NCBI GenBank assembly: GCA_043783155.1
Contig: JAYVZS010000029.1
Location: 1 to 64,000, forward strand
Direction of reading: 5' to 3'
Source: JAPLDA01 sp043783155
GTDB taxonomy: Bacteria; Bacteroidota; Bacteroidia; AKYH767-A; 2013-40CM-41-45
DNA length: 64,000 nt
Positions 40,988-50,949 of the stretch are shown piece by piece (positions within the stretch are counted from its first letter, which is position 1; the number at the start of each line of letters is the position of its first letter). The position numbers and the translations under genes are program-made. Below the pieces are notes generated by a model. It was not told where the DNA came from. It searched no databases and worked only from the letters and a program-made list of their open reading frames with translations.

Positions 40988-42340
40988 CTATGTATTGACG
41001 TCTTCGCCCAACTTCAAGTACGGCCACGCTCCTTTTCTTTTCGAATGAATCAAAAATAAAATTACGCCTGAAAGAATAACCGCAAAAGCACCAAGGATAT
41101 AGTTCCTGTCAACCGAAAAGAAAATAAACAGCCACACTGCAATGCTGATAATTGCCGGTATCGGAAATAACCACATTCTAAACGGGAGCGAAATTTTTTC
41201 CTTTCTCGTTCGAAGTAAAATTACTCCGACCGCCTGTGAAACAAATTGGATGAGAATGCGCATGGTAAGCAGTGCGGTAATGACCTCACCCAGTCTAAAA
41301 AGCAGGCTGAAGACAAACGCTGTAGCCGCGAGAATAAGTAGCGACATGTGTGGAAAATGTTTTGTCTTATGAACCTTTGCAAACACAGAAAAGTAGTTGC
41401 CGTCAACCGCCGCCGCATACGGAACCCGCGAGTAACCAAGCATCGCGGCAAACAATCCCGATAGTGCGATCAAAAGAATAAGCGTAGTCGCAACGGCCGC
41501 TGCCGTGCCGCCATAAATTTTTTCAAAGAAAATACTTACTACATAATGTGATTCTTTTGCTTCCTGCCATGGCAATACACCCAACACGCTGATCTGCATC
41601 AACAGGTACAGGATAGAAATGCCGGCGATGGAAATAAAAATACTCCTTGGAATATTTCGCTCGGGATTTTTTATTTCCGCACCGAGATGACACACATTGT
41701 AATAGCCGAGAAAACTATAAACGGTCTTCACGCTTGCCTGTCCGAGCCCTGCAAAGAAAAGCGCGGAAAGTCCGATGTGGCCCGATGAAAAATCAAATGC
41801 CTGGTGGGAATTAAAATGCGTCGCTCCCCCGAAGATAAGCCAGATGAATGTAACGATCACCGTACACCAAAGCACCATCGAAATTTTCCCGATCGTGGAA
41901 ATATTTCGGTAAAGCAGTATGGTGATTAAGATAATCAGGCCTCCGGAAACGGTCTTCTGCTGCCACATTTCAAGCGGAACAAAATATGTAAGGTACTGCG
42001 TAAACCCGATCGAAGCCGAGGCAAGTACAAGCGGCGCCTGGATAGATGTCTGCCAGATGTACAGGAATGAAAAAAAATTTCCCCACTTTTTTTCTCCGAA
42101 TAGTTTTTTCAGAAAGATATAGCTCCCGCCCGCTTCGGGATATTTTGCGCCGAGCTCTGCCCAAACAAATCCATCCGAAAAGGAAAGGAGCGCTCCCAGT
42201 AGCCATGCAATCAAACACGCAGGACCATTCATCGCCCCAATAATCAGTGGCATTGTCACAAACGGTCCAATGCCAACCATGTCGATCATGTTTATGGCAG
42301 TTGCCTGTTTGAGATTGAGTGAGCGTAAAAGTTTCTGCAT
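40988..42340 (-). CDS. APC-superfamily amino acid permease
   Basis: A 450-residue transporter with about 12 helices. The N-terminal signature TAINMIDMVGIGPFVTMPLI and FVWAELGAKYPEAGGSYIFL correspond to the unwound TM1 and the PEAGG motif of APC-type amino acid/polyamine antiporters. LGAEIKNPERNIPRSI in the middle is also family-typical. The substrate cannot be predicted. It is monocistronic with no linked metabolic gene. Confidence 0.88.
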   Translation of the reverse strand: MQKLLRSLNLKQATAINMIDMVGIGPFVTMPLIIGAMNGPACLIAWLLGALLSFSDGFVWAELGAKYPEAGGSYIFLKKLFGEKKWGNFFSFLYIWQTSIQAPLVLASASIGFTQYLTYFVPLEMWQQKTVSGGLIILITILLYRNISTIGKISMVLWCTVIVTFIWLIFGGATHFNSHQAFDFSSGHIGLSALFFAGLGQASVKTVYSFLGYYNVCHLGAEIKNPERNIPRSIFISIAGISILYLLMQISVLGVLPWQEAKESHYVVSIFFEKIYGGTAAAVATTLILLIALSGLFAAMLGYSRVPYAAAVDGNYFSVFAKVHKTKHFPHMSLLILAATAFVFSLLFRLGEVITALLTMRILIQFVSQAVGVILLRTRKEKISLPFRMWLFPIPAIISIAVWLFIFFSVDRNYILGAFAVILSGVILFLIHSKRKGAWPYLKLGEDVNT

Positions 42341-42657
42341 CTTTAAAATACGAATCGTTGCGAATGTACGAATGGCTATTTGTTAAACGACCGAAAAGTG
42401 TATTTTGATATTGACCCGGTCGCTGAAAATGAATGACCCCGCCAAGCTACAAGGTATCAAATTAAACGGACGGATGAAGTGCAGGGCTGTGGGGTATTAA
42501 CCAGATCCCGATTCGCTAAGCTCTCGGGATTAATTCGACTTTAAGATTTCAGTGCGCCTACTTCGTCGGCTTCTGAAATCAGCGTCTCATTAATAATTTC
42601 TACTTTTACTGAATACAACATCATCTATAATTCATTCCTTAAAATTAAAAAAACAAC
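42341..42657. other. 317-bp intergenic region with three structured elements
   Basis: No coding frame is convincing. It holds the TACGAAT-type repeat (42349-42376, sharing CGAATGTACGAAT with 5953-5965), an inverted repeat ATCCCGA...TCGGGAT near 42507-42532, and GATTTCAG...CTGAAATC near 42546-42578. A TACTTTTA sequence about 50 nt before the DUF2911 ATG could be a weak -7 element. Confidence 0.6.
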
Positions 42658-43506
42658 ATGAAAAAATTTAAACTAATTGCCCTGGCAACAATAACTTTAG
42701 TGACGCTTAGTACCAGTGCTCAACAATTAAAAGTGCCGGCTCCAAGTCCGTTGCAAACCGTCAAGCAAGCATTTGGATTATCGGATATTACGATAGAGTA
42801 TTCCCGTCCGGGCGTAAAGGGCCGCGTTATTTATGGCGATGTGGTTCCTTTCGGTAAAATCTGGAGAACCGGTGCAAATGCAACCACTAAAATAACGTTT
42901 GGCGATGACGTTAAACTGGAAGGTAAAGATATAGCGGCAGGAACGTATGGTATTTATACCATTCCGAATAAGGATAGCTGGGACATTCTTTTGTACAAAG
43001 ACCTTACGCTTGCAGGCAGTGTTGCTGATTATAAACCGGAAAATGAATTGATGCGCTTTAACGTGAAGACGACTGCGTTACCAAACAAAGTAGAAACATT
43101 TACGATCAACATTGCTGATATAACTCCAACCTCGGCTATGATTGAATTGCTCTGGGAACAAACCCGTGTTGCTTTTAAAGTAACAACGGAGATTGATGTT
43201 AAAATAATGAAGAACATTGAAACTTCACTGGCAACAGACAGCCGGCCATATTTCTCGGCGGCAAATTATTATTTCGATAACAACAAAGACCTGAAACAGG
43301 CGATGGAGTGGGTAAACAAAGCAATCGAACAAAACCCCAAAGGATATTTTATCGTTCACCTCAAAGCAAAGATTCAAAAAAAGATGAATGATGTAGGCGG
43401 CGCAATGATTTCTGCAGAACAGTCAATGGCCTTAGCAAGAGAAGCAAAAAGCGACGACTATGTACGATTGAATGAGAAGCTGATTGCTGAATTAAAAAAG
43501 AAATAA
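42658..43506 (+). CDS. DUF2911 secreted protein with C-terminal TPR-like helices
   Basis: A 282-residue protein with signal peptide to about residue 21 (TLSTSAQ). The DUF2911 part is visible from SPLQTVKQAFGLSDITIEYS, through VKGRVIYGDVVPFGKIWRTGAN, to AAGTYGIYTIP. After about residue 180, helices such as DLKQAMEWVNKAIEQNPKG resemble TPR. The family is common in Bacteroidota and its function is unknown. It is single and ends at a strong terminator (43540-43563). Confidence 0.88.
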   Translation: MKKFKLIALATITLVTLSTSAQQLKVPAPSPLQTVKQAFGLSDITIEYSRPGVKGRVIYGDVVPFGKIWRTGANATTKITFGDDVKLEGKDIAAGTYGIYTIPNKDSWDILLYKDLTLAGSVADYKPENELMRFNVKTTALPNKVETFTINIADITPTSAMIELLWEQTRVAFKVTTEIDVKIMKNIETSLATDSRPYFSAANYYFDNNKDLKQAMEWVNKAIEQNPKGYFIVHLKAKIQKKMNDVGGAMISAEQSMALAREAKSDDYVRLNEKLIAELKKK

Positions 43507-43539
43507 AGAAAAAATTTATCGCGTCGAAAAAGTGAAAAG

Positions 43540-43563
43540 CCGTCCCATACTCATGCGGGACGG
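43540..43563. terminator. Intrinsic terminator between convergent genes
   Basis: CCGTCCC (43540-43546) and GGGACGG (43557-43563) around a 10-nt loop, followed by TTTTTTATTTTTTT on the plus strand and preceded by AAAAG, so it can serve the DUF2911 gene and, less strongly, the symporter gene on the other strand. Confidence 0.85.
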
Positions 43564-43567
43564 TTTT

Positions 43568-45265
43568 TTATTTTTTTGTGTTTTCTTTTTTCAACATCGA
43601 TTGAATGATAAAAGCGATTGACATCACAAGTAAACACCCAATCACATTGAGCCAGAGAAAAGCCATTAAGTTGGTGAGCCATGCGAAAATAATAAACGCT
43701 TCTCCAATAAGTGCAGCATAAAAAACTGCTGTACCCCCTACTTTTTTCATATAGAACGCGACCAGGAAAATTCCTAAGATTGTTCCGTAAAAGAGAGATC
43801 CAAGTATATTGACCGCTTCAATCAGGTTTCCAAGTTTGCCGGCATACAAGGCAACCATCACACAAAAGACTCCCCAGAGAGCGGTTGCCCACCGCGATGC
43901 GGAAAGATCTTTTTTTTCTCCGGCATGTGTATTTGCAAATCTCTTATAGAAATCAACGACGCTCGTCGAGGCTAAAGAATTTAAACCGCTCGCGGTAGAA
44001 CCCATGGACGCTAAAAAAATAATCGCAATCAACAGACCGACTAACCCAACCGGCAAATAATGTGTTACAAAACTTAAAAAAATATAGTTGGTGTCGTTGG
44101 TATCTGCCTTTGAATTATTTTTCTGCATCAACTCGTTTGCTTTCTTATGAATCGCCAATACTTCCTTGCTGATGTTCTGCATTTGAGTGCGCGCTTCATT
44201 TATTGCCGCTTCATTTCCCGCATGCAATGCACTTACCAGTTCCGTTACCTGTTCCTTGTTTTGCTCATGAACCCGTTGAAAATCTATTTCCGTTTTTTTG
44301 AACTCCTCTTTGTATACACTGTTTTCAATCCGGGTCAACTCCACTTTATTGAAACAGATTGGCGGCGTGTGGTATTGATAAAAAGAAAATACCAGCGCAC
44401 CGATCATCAGAATAAAAAACTGCATCGGAATTTTAATGAGCCCGTTCATGACCAATCCGAGACGACTTTGAGAAATGGATTTTCCTGTGAGATACCGTCC
44501 GACCTGCGATTGATCGGTACCAAAATAAGAGAGTTGAAGAAAAAATCCGCCAATGATACCTGACCAGATGTTGTATCGATTATTCACATCGAACTTTGTA
44601 TCAATGGCATTCAGCTTCCCTGATTTTCCCGCGATGTGAAGTGCATCAAAAAAACCAACACCCGGAGGCAACAAATGAATAACCACATAAGCAGAAATAA
44701 ACAGTGTCAGAAAAATAACACCCATTTGAAGTAGCTGCGTGTGCGATACCGCTTTGGCGCCCCCGAATACAGTATATAGAATGACACATGCGCCAATAAA
44801 TATAGTGGTGATGGTGATGTCAAAATTCAGTATGGCCGACAATACAATGGCGGGTGCGGATATTGCAATTCCGGTTGACAGGCCCCGTTGCAAAAGAAAT
44901 AAGAACGCCGCAAGTGACCTCGTTTTAATATCAAATCGCTTTTCTAAATATTCGTATGCAGTATAAACATTCAGTTTTTTAAATATTGGAACGAAGGTGA
45001 TACACAACACAACCATCGCCAGAGGTAAGCCGAAATAGAATTGGACAAAACGCAAACCATCACTGTATGCTTGTCCGGGTGCGGAAAGAAACGTGATGGC
45101 GCTTGCCTGGGTGGCCATGACAGAAAATCCGACGTGATACCATGGAAGCTTTTTATCTGCCAGCAAAAACCCGTTGATATTTCTTGTTCCCCGGCTTTTC
45201 CATACACCGTAGAAGACAATTGAAAAAAGAGTCGTGACCAAAACAAGCCAATCAATTCCGCTCAT
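43568..45265 (-). CDS. Sodium:solute symporter (SSS family)
   Basis: A 565-residue transporter with about 13 helices of the SSS/LeuT fold. It contains FGLPLAMVVLCITFVPIFKK and the helix-8 sodium-site region MGSTASGLNSLASTSVVDFY. An extra segment of about 80 charged, coiled-coil-like residues (about 305-385) is inserted between two helices, as in some Bacteroidota SSS proteins. The start ATG overlaps the stop of a 38-residue membrane protein gene, and a PIG-L deacetylase lies upstream, so it may import a sugar-derived product. Confidence 0.92.
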   Translation of the reverse strand: MSGIDWLVLVTTLFSIVFYGVWKSRGTRNINGFLLADKKLPWYHVGFSVMATQASAITFLSAPGQAYSDGLRFVQFYFGLPLAMVVLCITFVPIFKKLNVYTAYEYLEKRFDIKTRSLAAFLFLLQRGLSTGIAISAPAIVLSAILNFDITITTIFIGACVILYTVFGGAKAVSHTQLLQMGVIFLTLFISAYVVIHLLPPGVGFFDALHIAGKSGKLNAIDTKFDVNNRYNIWSGIIGGFFLQLSYFGTDQSQVGRYLTGKSISQSRLGLVMNGLIKIPMQFFILMIGALVFSFYQYHTPPICFNKVELTRIENSVYKEEFKKTEIDFQRVHEQNKEQVTELVSALHAGNEAAINEARTQMQNISKEVLAIHKKANELMQKNNSKADTNDTNYIFLSFVTHYLPVGLVGLLIAIIFLASMGSTASGLNSLASTSVVDFYKRFANTHAGEKKDLSASRWATALWGVFCVMVALYAGKLGNLIEAVNILGSLFYGTILGIFLVAFYMKKVGGTAVFYAALIGEAFIIFAWLTNLMAFLWLNVIGCLLVMSIAFIIQSMLKKENTKK

Positions 45266-45378
45266 TCAAAGTGCTTTGTAAAAAAATAAATAAGAATGAT
45301 TAGCACCGCAAGCACAACTACAATCAACGCATATACGCTTCTCCATGTTTTAAATACCGGTGGTTTTTCCTCCTCCAT
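45262..45378 (-). CDS. 38-residue single-helix membrane protein, partner of the SSS symporter
   Basis: ATG at 45378-45376 and TGA at 45264-45262, overlapping the symporter ATG. It encodes MEEEKPPVFKTWRSVYALIV followed by a long hydrophobic helix and ending FTKHFE. A short cytoplasmic proline-containing head plus one helix is the layout of small proteins found just before SSS transporters in Bacteroidota. It lies 5 nt after the PIG-L stop. It is probably a symporter accessory subunit. Confidence 0.8.
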   Translation of the reverse strand: MEEEKPPVFKTWRSVYALIVVVLAVLIILIYFFTKHFE

Positions 45379-45382
45379 ATTT

Positions 45383-47875
45383 TTAGTTATTTCGTGGAAG
45401 ACTCAGCAGGTTCACGAAGAGACGATACGCGCCCGAATTACCGGCGGGCAACTCCCTGAAAAAGACAAGTCCTGTGTATACAAAATTTCCTTTGCCGTAT
45501 TTTGCAATGATCAAACTGCCATCGCTCGCTTTTTCATTCGGATCGTTCATCGATAAAATTGTCTCGTAGTGATTGTCCAACTCGTTTGCAAAATAAATTC
45601 CCCGCTCCTGTACCCAGTTGTCAAAATCGGAATTGTTGATTGTATTCGGAAAAGTAAGTGCTGCATGATTGGGTTTTATCATTCTCACCTCCGCTTTTTC
45701 ATCTGTTACACGATCTCTTGAAATCGTAAACGGATATGGGCCTATTTTCGCAATGACGGGACCGATCCGGCTGTTCGTGTTGTATTGAACGACCAGGTTA
45801 CCGCCGCTGCTGACATACTCCATCAGCTTCGAATAATACAATTGTAATTTATCATTTGTGTTGTATGCTCTGATACCGCTGACAATTGCATCGTACTTCG
45901 AAAGATTTTCGCTTGCCAGTAATTCATCGGTAAGTACCGTAACGTGATACCCAATTTGTTTTAAGCACGATGGAATCTCATCTCCGGCGCCGGGGATATA
46001 GCCAATGTTGATTCCCGTTTTTGTTAAATTCACCGGCACCAGTTTGGCTTCCGCATCACTTAAAATAAACTGGTAAGGAACGTGATCATATTCTATCCGC
46101 GCAATGCTTTTTGAATAAATATGACTGTCTATTTTTAATGATGGCTGCAGCTTTCCCTCAACATTATTTTTCCCGGAGCGAACAGTTGCTTCAATAACAG
46201 CAACGTCACCTTTGGTATTGAGTTTGAATTCCGGTTTTTCTATTTCCACTTTCCACCCTTCGGTTGTCATTGCAATCAGCGTTCCGCTTATACTATCGGT
46301 ATTTGCCTTCACACTGAATTGAATTGTTTTCGGAATTGTATCGGTGAACACAAACACTTTGTCGGATACGTTAACCGTTGCCGGTGGTAGAATTTCAAAC
46401 GGCCGGTAAATTTCTCCTTTCACAGGGTCGGTAAATTTATATTCTAATCCGCGAGCTACTTTTAAATTTAAACCCTGTATGTCCAAGTCGAAAATAATTT
46501 TTTCCGCCGGATCGTTTTCCGGGTTACCAATCCACAACTGATTTTTCACTATGTACCTCGCCGGCCCGTGCTTTTCGTTTAACCAATATGGATTGGAATA
46601 TGCGATTTGCAGTGGCAGTGTTTCTTTGTGTTTGAATGAAACAAATTCATTCTGCTTTAAACTTCTGGATGTGACCGTATCTGTCTTTTCAAAAAAAGTA
46701 ATCTTATTCAGTTTCACATCGACCTTGTTCCTGTTAACTATTTGTACCATTATATCGACTGCGTTACCGGGTATGCCTGCATAGTTTCCGGCAGTGGCCT
46801 CCATCCATAGACCAGAGCAATTTAGTAAAACCGTTTCTGCTTCTTTTAGCTTTTGTGTTTTCCAATATTTGATGTTTGCGTCTTTTTCGTCGAGTTGCTG
46901 AAGCTGTTTGTAAACATTGACGAGGTCGGGATTAATTTTCTCGGGTGATTCAAGATTATATTTTGCGATGCATCCTTCAATTATTTTCTGTAATCCCGCT
47001 TCGGGTGCTAAACGGGTCCAGCTTTGATTGATGCCTTCAAACAAATCCATCTTCACAACATCTCCCTTCAGCTGCTTAAAGAATTCTATTGCTTCGCCTC
47101 TTGTTTTCGCTGAACCGAAGCCCTGGCTTTTATGATTCGACCGGCTTTCAGCAGCAATTTCTCCGTATGATTTTCCCATCAAAGGATTAAATACACCAAC
47201 ATCTATTTTTAATTGATCGGGAGAAGTGGTATTGGTTCCGCCGAAATTAAAGGTGTTCCAGAAGAGACGTTTCGCCTGCCACACCTCTGTATACTTTAAC
47301 TGTTCCGGAAATCGTTTCGGATCTGCTGCCGCATCAAATGCTTCTGTGGCAAGAATTGCAGATGCTGTATGATGACCGTGACCGCCTTCTCCGGTTGTAG
47401 GAAAACGGCAAATGATGATGTCCGGTTTAAAGCGCCTGATAGTCCAGACAACGTCAGCGAGAATGCTGTCTTTGTTCCAGATCGAAAATGTTTCCTCGGG
47501 ATTTTTGGAATAACCAAAATCATTCGCGCGGGTAAAAAATTGTTCTGCGTGATCAACTCTGCGCGCCGCCAGAAGTTCTTGCGTTCTGATTAAACCCAAT
47601 AATTCACCTTGTTCTTTCCCGATCAGATTCTGTCCTCCGTCACCGCGTGTAAGAGACAGATAACCGGTTCTTAATTTTCTTTCATTTGCCAGATATGCCA
47701 ACAGGCGGGTGTTTTCATCGTCGGGATGCGCCGCTATATAAAGTACGGAGCCGACGGTATTCAGTTTTTTTAATGCCTGAAAAATTTCAGCGGAATTAAG
47801 CTGGACATTTGTTTGTGCGATTAAATGGATGGTAAAAAATAATATGGGGAAAAAAATGGCGGTTGCTTTTCTCAT
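45383..47875 (-). CDS. PIG-L/LmbE-family deacetylase, secreted, multidomain
   Basis: An 830-residue exported protein (signal peptide to about residue 20). The N-terminal PIG-L domain has the zinc motif AAHPDDEN (H50, D52, D53, E54) and the later GHGHHTA. The C-terminal third has a glutamine-amidotransferase/ThuA-like layout (SKYDAIVSGIRAYNTNDKL, GGNLVVQYNTN). PIG-L enzymes N-deacetylate GlcNAc-type sugars. With the downstream small membrane protein and symporter it looks like a scavenging operon. A TATTTTTG -7 candidate lies at 47952-47945. Confidence 0.88.
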   Translation of the reverse strand: MRKATAIFFPILFFTIHLIAQTNVQLNSAEIFQALKKLNTVGSVLYIAAHPDDENTRLLAYLANERKLRTGYLSLTRGDGGQNLIGKEQGELLGLIRTQELLAARRVDHAEQFFTRANDFGYSKNPEETFSIWNKDSILADVVWTIRRFKPDIIICRFPTTGEGGHGHHTASAILATEAFDAAADPKRFPEQLKYTEVWQAKRLFWNTFNFGGTNTTSPDQLKIDVGVFNPLMGKSYGEIAAESRSNHKSQGFGSAKTRGEAIEFFKQLKGDVVKMDLFEGINQSWTRLAPEAGLQKIIEGCIAKYNLESPEKINPDLVNVYKQLQQLDEKDANIKYWKTQKLKEAETVLLNCSGLWMEATAGNYAGIPGNAVDIMVQIVNRNKVDVKLNKITFFEKTDTVTSRSLKQNEFVSFKHKETLPLQIAYSNPYWLNEKHGPARYIVKNQLWIGNPENDPAEKIIFDLDIQGLNLKVARGLEYKFTDPVKGEIYRPFEILPPATVNVSDKVFVFTDTIPKTIQFSVKANTDSISGTLIAMTTEGWKVEIEKPEFKLNTKGDVAVIEATVRSGKNNVEGKLQPSLKIDSHIYSKSIARIEYDHVPYQFILSDAEAKLVPVNLTKTGINIGYIPGAGDEIPSCLKQIGYHVTVLTDELLASENLSKYDAIVSGIRAYNTNDKLQLYYSKLMEYVSSGGNLVVQYNTNSRIGPVIAKIGPYPFTISRDRVTDEKAEVRMIKPNHAALTFPNTINNSDFDNWVQERGIYFANELDNHYETILSMNDPNEKASDGSLIIAKYGKGNFVYTGLVFFRELPAGNSGAYRLFVNLLSLPRNN

Positions 47876-47971
47876 TCGTTAATAATTTATTTATAATGTT
47901 AGCGGTAATTTGTAAACTAATGTTTATGTGTCTTCTGAAAAGATCAAAAATAATAAAAATCATTCAGCGGG

Positions 47972-48691
47972 TTATTGTCTGAAAATCGCCAACTCAAATC
48001 CCGCCATTAACACAGGCAATTCCGGAAAAGCATACAATGATTTAAAAAGATTTGTCAACCGGTAAGATGCATATAAAGACAAGTGGCTTCGCCCGACTCT
48101 TGCAAACATTTCGCAGTTGAGGTGGTTTACATAAGGTAGCGCACTAATATCTGACGAGACCTTACTTCCATCTGGCAACGTATTTTTAATCACATGATAA
48201 ATTTGCCAATCCCAACATCCCTTTACTCCGAGATCCAGAAAAGTTCCCATAAAATTCCCTCGGTTCGGGTCGAGATTAAATCGATTGAAAAATGAAATCG
48301 TTGTTGATCCGTAATCCATCCGTTCAGCATCATTTAATGTAGTATCGGGGAAAATTTTTCCATCTTGCTGATCAAGATGGAAAAATTTTCCATCAAACCC
48401 CAGCTCCCATCCAATAGAATACACCGGGGAGATTTTATATTTTTTTCGTACCCCGATTCCATATTCTACAGATGATCCGTATTTAATTCTTGCGCCCGGT
48501 TTGTCCGCACCCGCAACAAAACCGAAATTAAAAAATACATGAGAAATTTTCTTAAGATTGGGTCCGCGCTGACTTGGAATAGAGTCCTTGCCGCGATCAA
48601 CGCTGAGTATGACGGTTTGTGCCTCGCTCTCGAAATACGCGAATAAGAAAAAAACAAAAAATGCTGCACTGATTTTTGTACCTGAATTCAT
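47972..48691 (-). CDS. Exported protein, probable outer-membrane barrel
   Basis: About 239 residues from the ATG at 48691 (MNSGTKISAAFFVFFLFAYF, a signal peptide ending ESEAQ). The frame opens earlier, at 48763, but that overlaps the protease gene. The body contains amphipathic strand-like segments (YSIGWELGFDGKFFHL, LSLYASYRLTNLF) ending in a Phe-rich strand (FELAIFRQ), consistent with a small beta-barrel. Function is unknown. It lies 10 nt after the S8 protease gene and is probably in its operon. Confidence 0.6.
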   Translation of the reverse strand: MNSGTKISAAFFVFFLFAYFESEAQTVILSVDRGKDSIPSQRGPNLKKISHVFFNFGFVAGADKPGARIKYGSSVEYGIGVRKKYKISPVYSIGWELGFDGKFFHLDQQDGKIFPDTTLNDAERMDYGSTTISFFNRFNLDPNRGNFMGTFLDLGVKGCWDWQIYHVIKNTLPDGSKVSSDISALPYVNHLNCEMFARVGRSHLSLYASYRLTNLFKSLYAFPELPVLMAGFELAIFRQ

Positions 48692-48701
48692 AACTCTTTC
48701 T

Positions 48702-50324
48702 TTATTTTTCTTCTGCCGGATTTTCATTCCCGGTAATCGTATAGGAATACGTGTATCCTTCAAAATGAACGGTTAATTTGTCTCCTGGCTGAAACTGGTC
48801 AATCGTGTAATACAATACCTCCTTCTGCTCGGCAAGAATTGCCGCGTAATAACGAACGACGCCGTTCGCATCGTCAATTCTATAATACAGATTCCTGCGT
48901 GTGTTATAACCGAGAAATTCTTCTATCGGGGTATTCGAATATTTTTCTCTCAACACAATTTTCAAATCATTGTTGACGATGACAAAATCAAAAGTCGGCT
49001 CAGAGGATTTTTTTTCATCTGTAAAATAACCCGCCTGCGGAACTCCGTACCCGTGTGCATAATCGAAATACGGATACAGGTGTGATGATTTTTCAATCTC
49101 ATGAAACAGTTTCATGTTGCTCCATTCCCGATGTGCCTGCCACACACAAGCCGCAAAGCCGGCGACAAGAGGAGTAGAAAACGAGGTGCCCTGTACTTCA
49201 GCCCACCCGCCGGCCGTGGCCGCTATTACGGTTCCCGGTGAAGAAACATTGGGCTTTAACCGTCCGTCACTTGTTGGTCCAAAGGAACTGAAATAAATAT
49301 GTGAGTCTGTATACGGATCAGTTCCTCCGACAGTAAGCACGCTGTCGGCATCTCCGGGTGTATCGATAACATGCCACGATTCGCGTCCTTCGTTGCCCGC
49401 GGCATTTACCACCAGCATTCCTTTGGAGGCGGCAATATTTGCGGCTCTCGCGACGAGACTTTTTTTGCCATTCATCTCCGTGTTAAAATACCGTTCATTC
49501 GTAAAACCCAAAGAAGAACTGATGATGTTCGCTCCATGTTTATCTGCCCACTCAACTGCTGCCAGCCAGTTCTCTTCTTCGCTGAATGGTTCGCGGACGG
49601 CCATCTCTGTTCTTGCCAACAAAAACTCGGCTCCGGTGGCAAGACCGGTTCCCGTCGTATCAAATTTGCCGGCAATGCAGGAAAGAGTCATCGTTCCGTG
49701 AGAATTGAATGCGTATACAACATCATTCTTCTTCACAAAATCATAGACGGCAATAATTTTTTTATTCCTTCGTATCTGTTCAAATGCGGGATGCAGATCA
49801 ACTCCCGGAAAACCGGCGTCAAATAAAGCAATTCGAATTCCGGAACCATCCAGATTTTTCTCGCGGAATTTATTTCCCTGTAACCGATCAGTCTGATAAT
49901 GCATCAACGCCATTTCATTTTTTGAAAAGCGGACAATCTTATTTTCTTTTTCTACTGTTGTCTGTGATGAACCCATCATCGTTTCAACATTGAATACGCA
50001 GGAAAGTTTTTTTACTTTTTCTATTTCTTCTGCTGAAGCATATACAGCAATGCCATTTAACCAACGGCTTGAGTGTGATGACGAATCAACAATGGACAAC
50101 ACAAGAGATGTGTATGTTTCGTTGAGCGGAAAGTCCGTGCTATCAATCAGCGCGATGTGTTGCGCATTACGCTGCTCGATCGTTCTTTCATCAAAATAAT
50201 CCTGTGGATTAAATGTCGTTCCCGCCTTGTCTGTGAACGTCACCCAGTATTTCTGTTGTGAAAAACACGGAGCCGCCGTGACGATGAAAAAAAATAACGC
50301 GAGACACCCGATTCGTGTGTTCAT
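48702..50324 (-). CDS. Secreted subtilisin-like serine protease (S8)
   Basis: 540 residues from the ATG at 50324 (MNTRIGCLALFFFIVTAAPC...Q signal peptide); ten codons more are open upstream. The catalytic triad is present: Asp in IRIALFDAGFPGVD, His in NSHGTMTLSCIAG, Ser in GTSFSTPLVAGF. A pro-region lies at about 20-150. The C-terminal part (about 440-540) is not recognised and lacks a clear type IX signal. It overlaps the 50321 gene by 4 nt and is followed by the barrel-like gene at 47972. Confidence 0.93.
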   Translation of the reverse strand: MNTRIGCLALFFFIVTAAPCFSQQKYWVTFTDKAGTTFNPQDYFDERTIEQRNAQHIALIDSTDFPLNETYTSLVLSIVDSSSHSSRWLNGIAVYASAEEIEKVKKLSCVFNVETMMGSSQTTVEKENKIVRFSKNEMALMHYQTDRLQGNKFREKNLDGSGIRIALFDAGFPGVDLHPAFEQIRRNKKIIAVYDFVKKNDVVYAFNSHGTMTLSCIAGKFDTTGTGLATGAEFLLARTEMAVREPFSEEENWLAAVEWADKHGANIISSSLGFTNERYFNTEMNGKKSLVARAANIAASKGMLVVNAAGNEGRESWHVIDTPGDADSVLTVGGTDPYTDSHIYFSSFGPTSDGRLKPNVSSPGTVIAATAGGWAEVQGTSFSTPLVAGFAACVWQAHREWSNMKLFHEIEKSSHLYPYFDYAHGYGVPQAGYFTDEKKSSEPTFDFVIVNNDLKIVLREKYSNTPIEEFLGYNTRRNLYYRIDDANGVVRYYAAILAEQKEVLYYTIDQFQPGDKLTVHFEGYTYSYTITGNENPAEEK

Positions 50325-50842
50325 TTTTTCTTTTCGGGAAAAACCTTCACCCATTTTGTCTGATTCACGACACGCGTTCCCTCTTCGTAACTATCACCCA
50401 ACTTTTTCTGCAGGTAGTTAGCGGGAAAATCATAGCTGTAGTCCATCTCTCCGGCATTGCTGATCACCGCATTCGCTTTAGAATATTCCCCGGTCTCCGG
50501 AAAAAAATTTTTGTAAAAATAAACACCCTTTATGTCTGTCGGAGTAAACTGAACATCGTATGAAGCTCCTGTCAAATTGTATGATTCGTATCGGTCTTCT
50601 TTTTTTACTATTGCAACACGCACCGACTTCGGAATCTTTTCTACTTCATAAAGAGTGTCGTTACGATAATATTCCTGGGTGGTGGTTACCCGCCAGATTC
50701 CTTCAATCTGGTTCAGACTGTCAGGGTGCTGTTTAAAATAATTTTTGAATTGGTCTTCTGAATAAAGGGTTTGTTGCGCAAGTACGCGAGAACAAATCAA
50801 CACCATAAAAATAAAAACAGAAAGCCGACATCCTTTATTCAT
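50321..50842 (-). CDS. Exported protein of unknown function
   Basis: A 173-residue protein with a signal peptide (to about residue 22, SRVLAQ) and a mature part containing LNQIEGIWRVTTTQEYYRND and ending in KVFPEKKK. The IEGIW opening is reminiscent of lipocalin-like stress proteins, but I cannot assign a family. It overlaps the protease start by 4 nt, so the two are translationally coupled. Confidence 0.65.
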   Translation of the reverse strand: MNKGCRLSVFIFMVLICSRVLAQQTLYSEDQFKNYFKQHPDSLNQIEGIWRVTTTQEYYRNDTLYEVEKIPKSVRVAIVKKEDRYESYNLTGASYDVQFTPTDIKGVYFYKNFFPETGEYSKANAVISNAGEMDYSYDFPANYLQKKLGDSYEEGTRVVNQTKWVKVFPEKKK

Positions 50843-50949
50843 GTTACGAAAATACGATTTTGATTTGTGATGCGTAAATCATTGTTTTATCATTCCACGA
50901 AAGCCCTATACACGAGGGTGTGACGAACGGGCGATTGTACCTGATTTTT

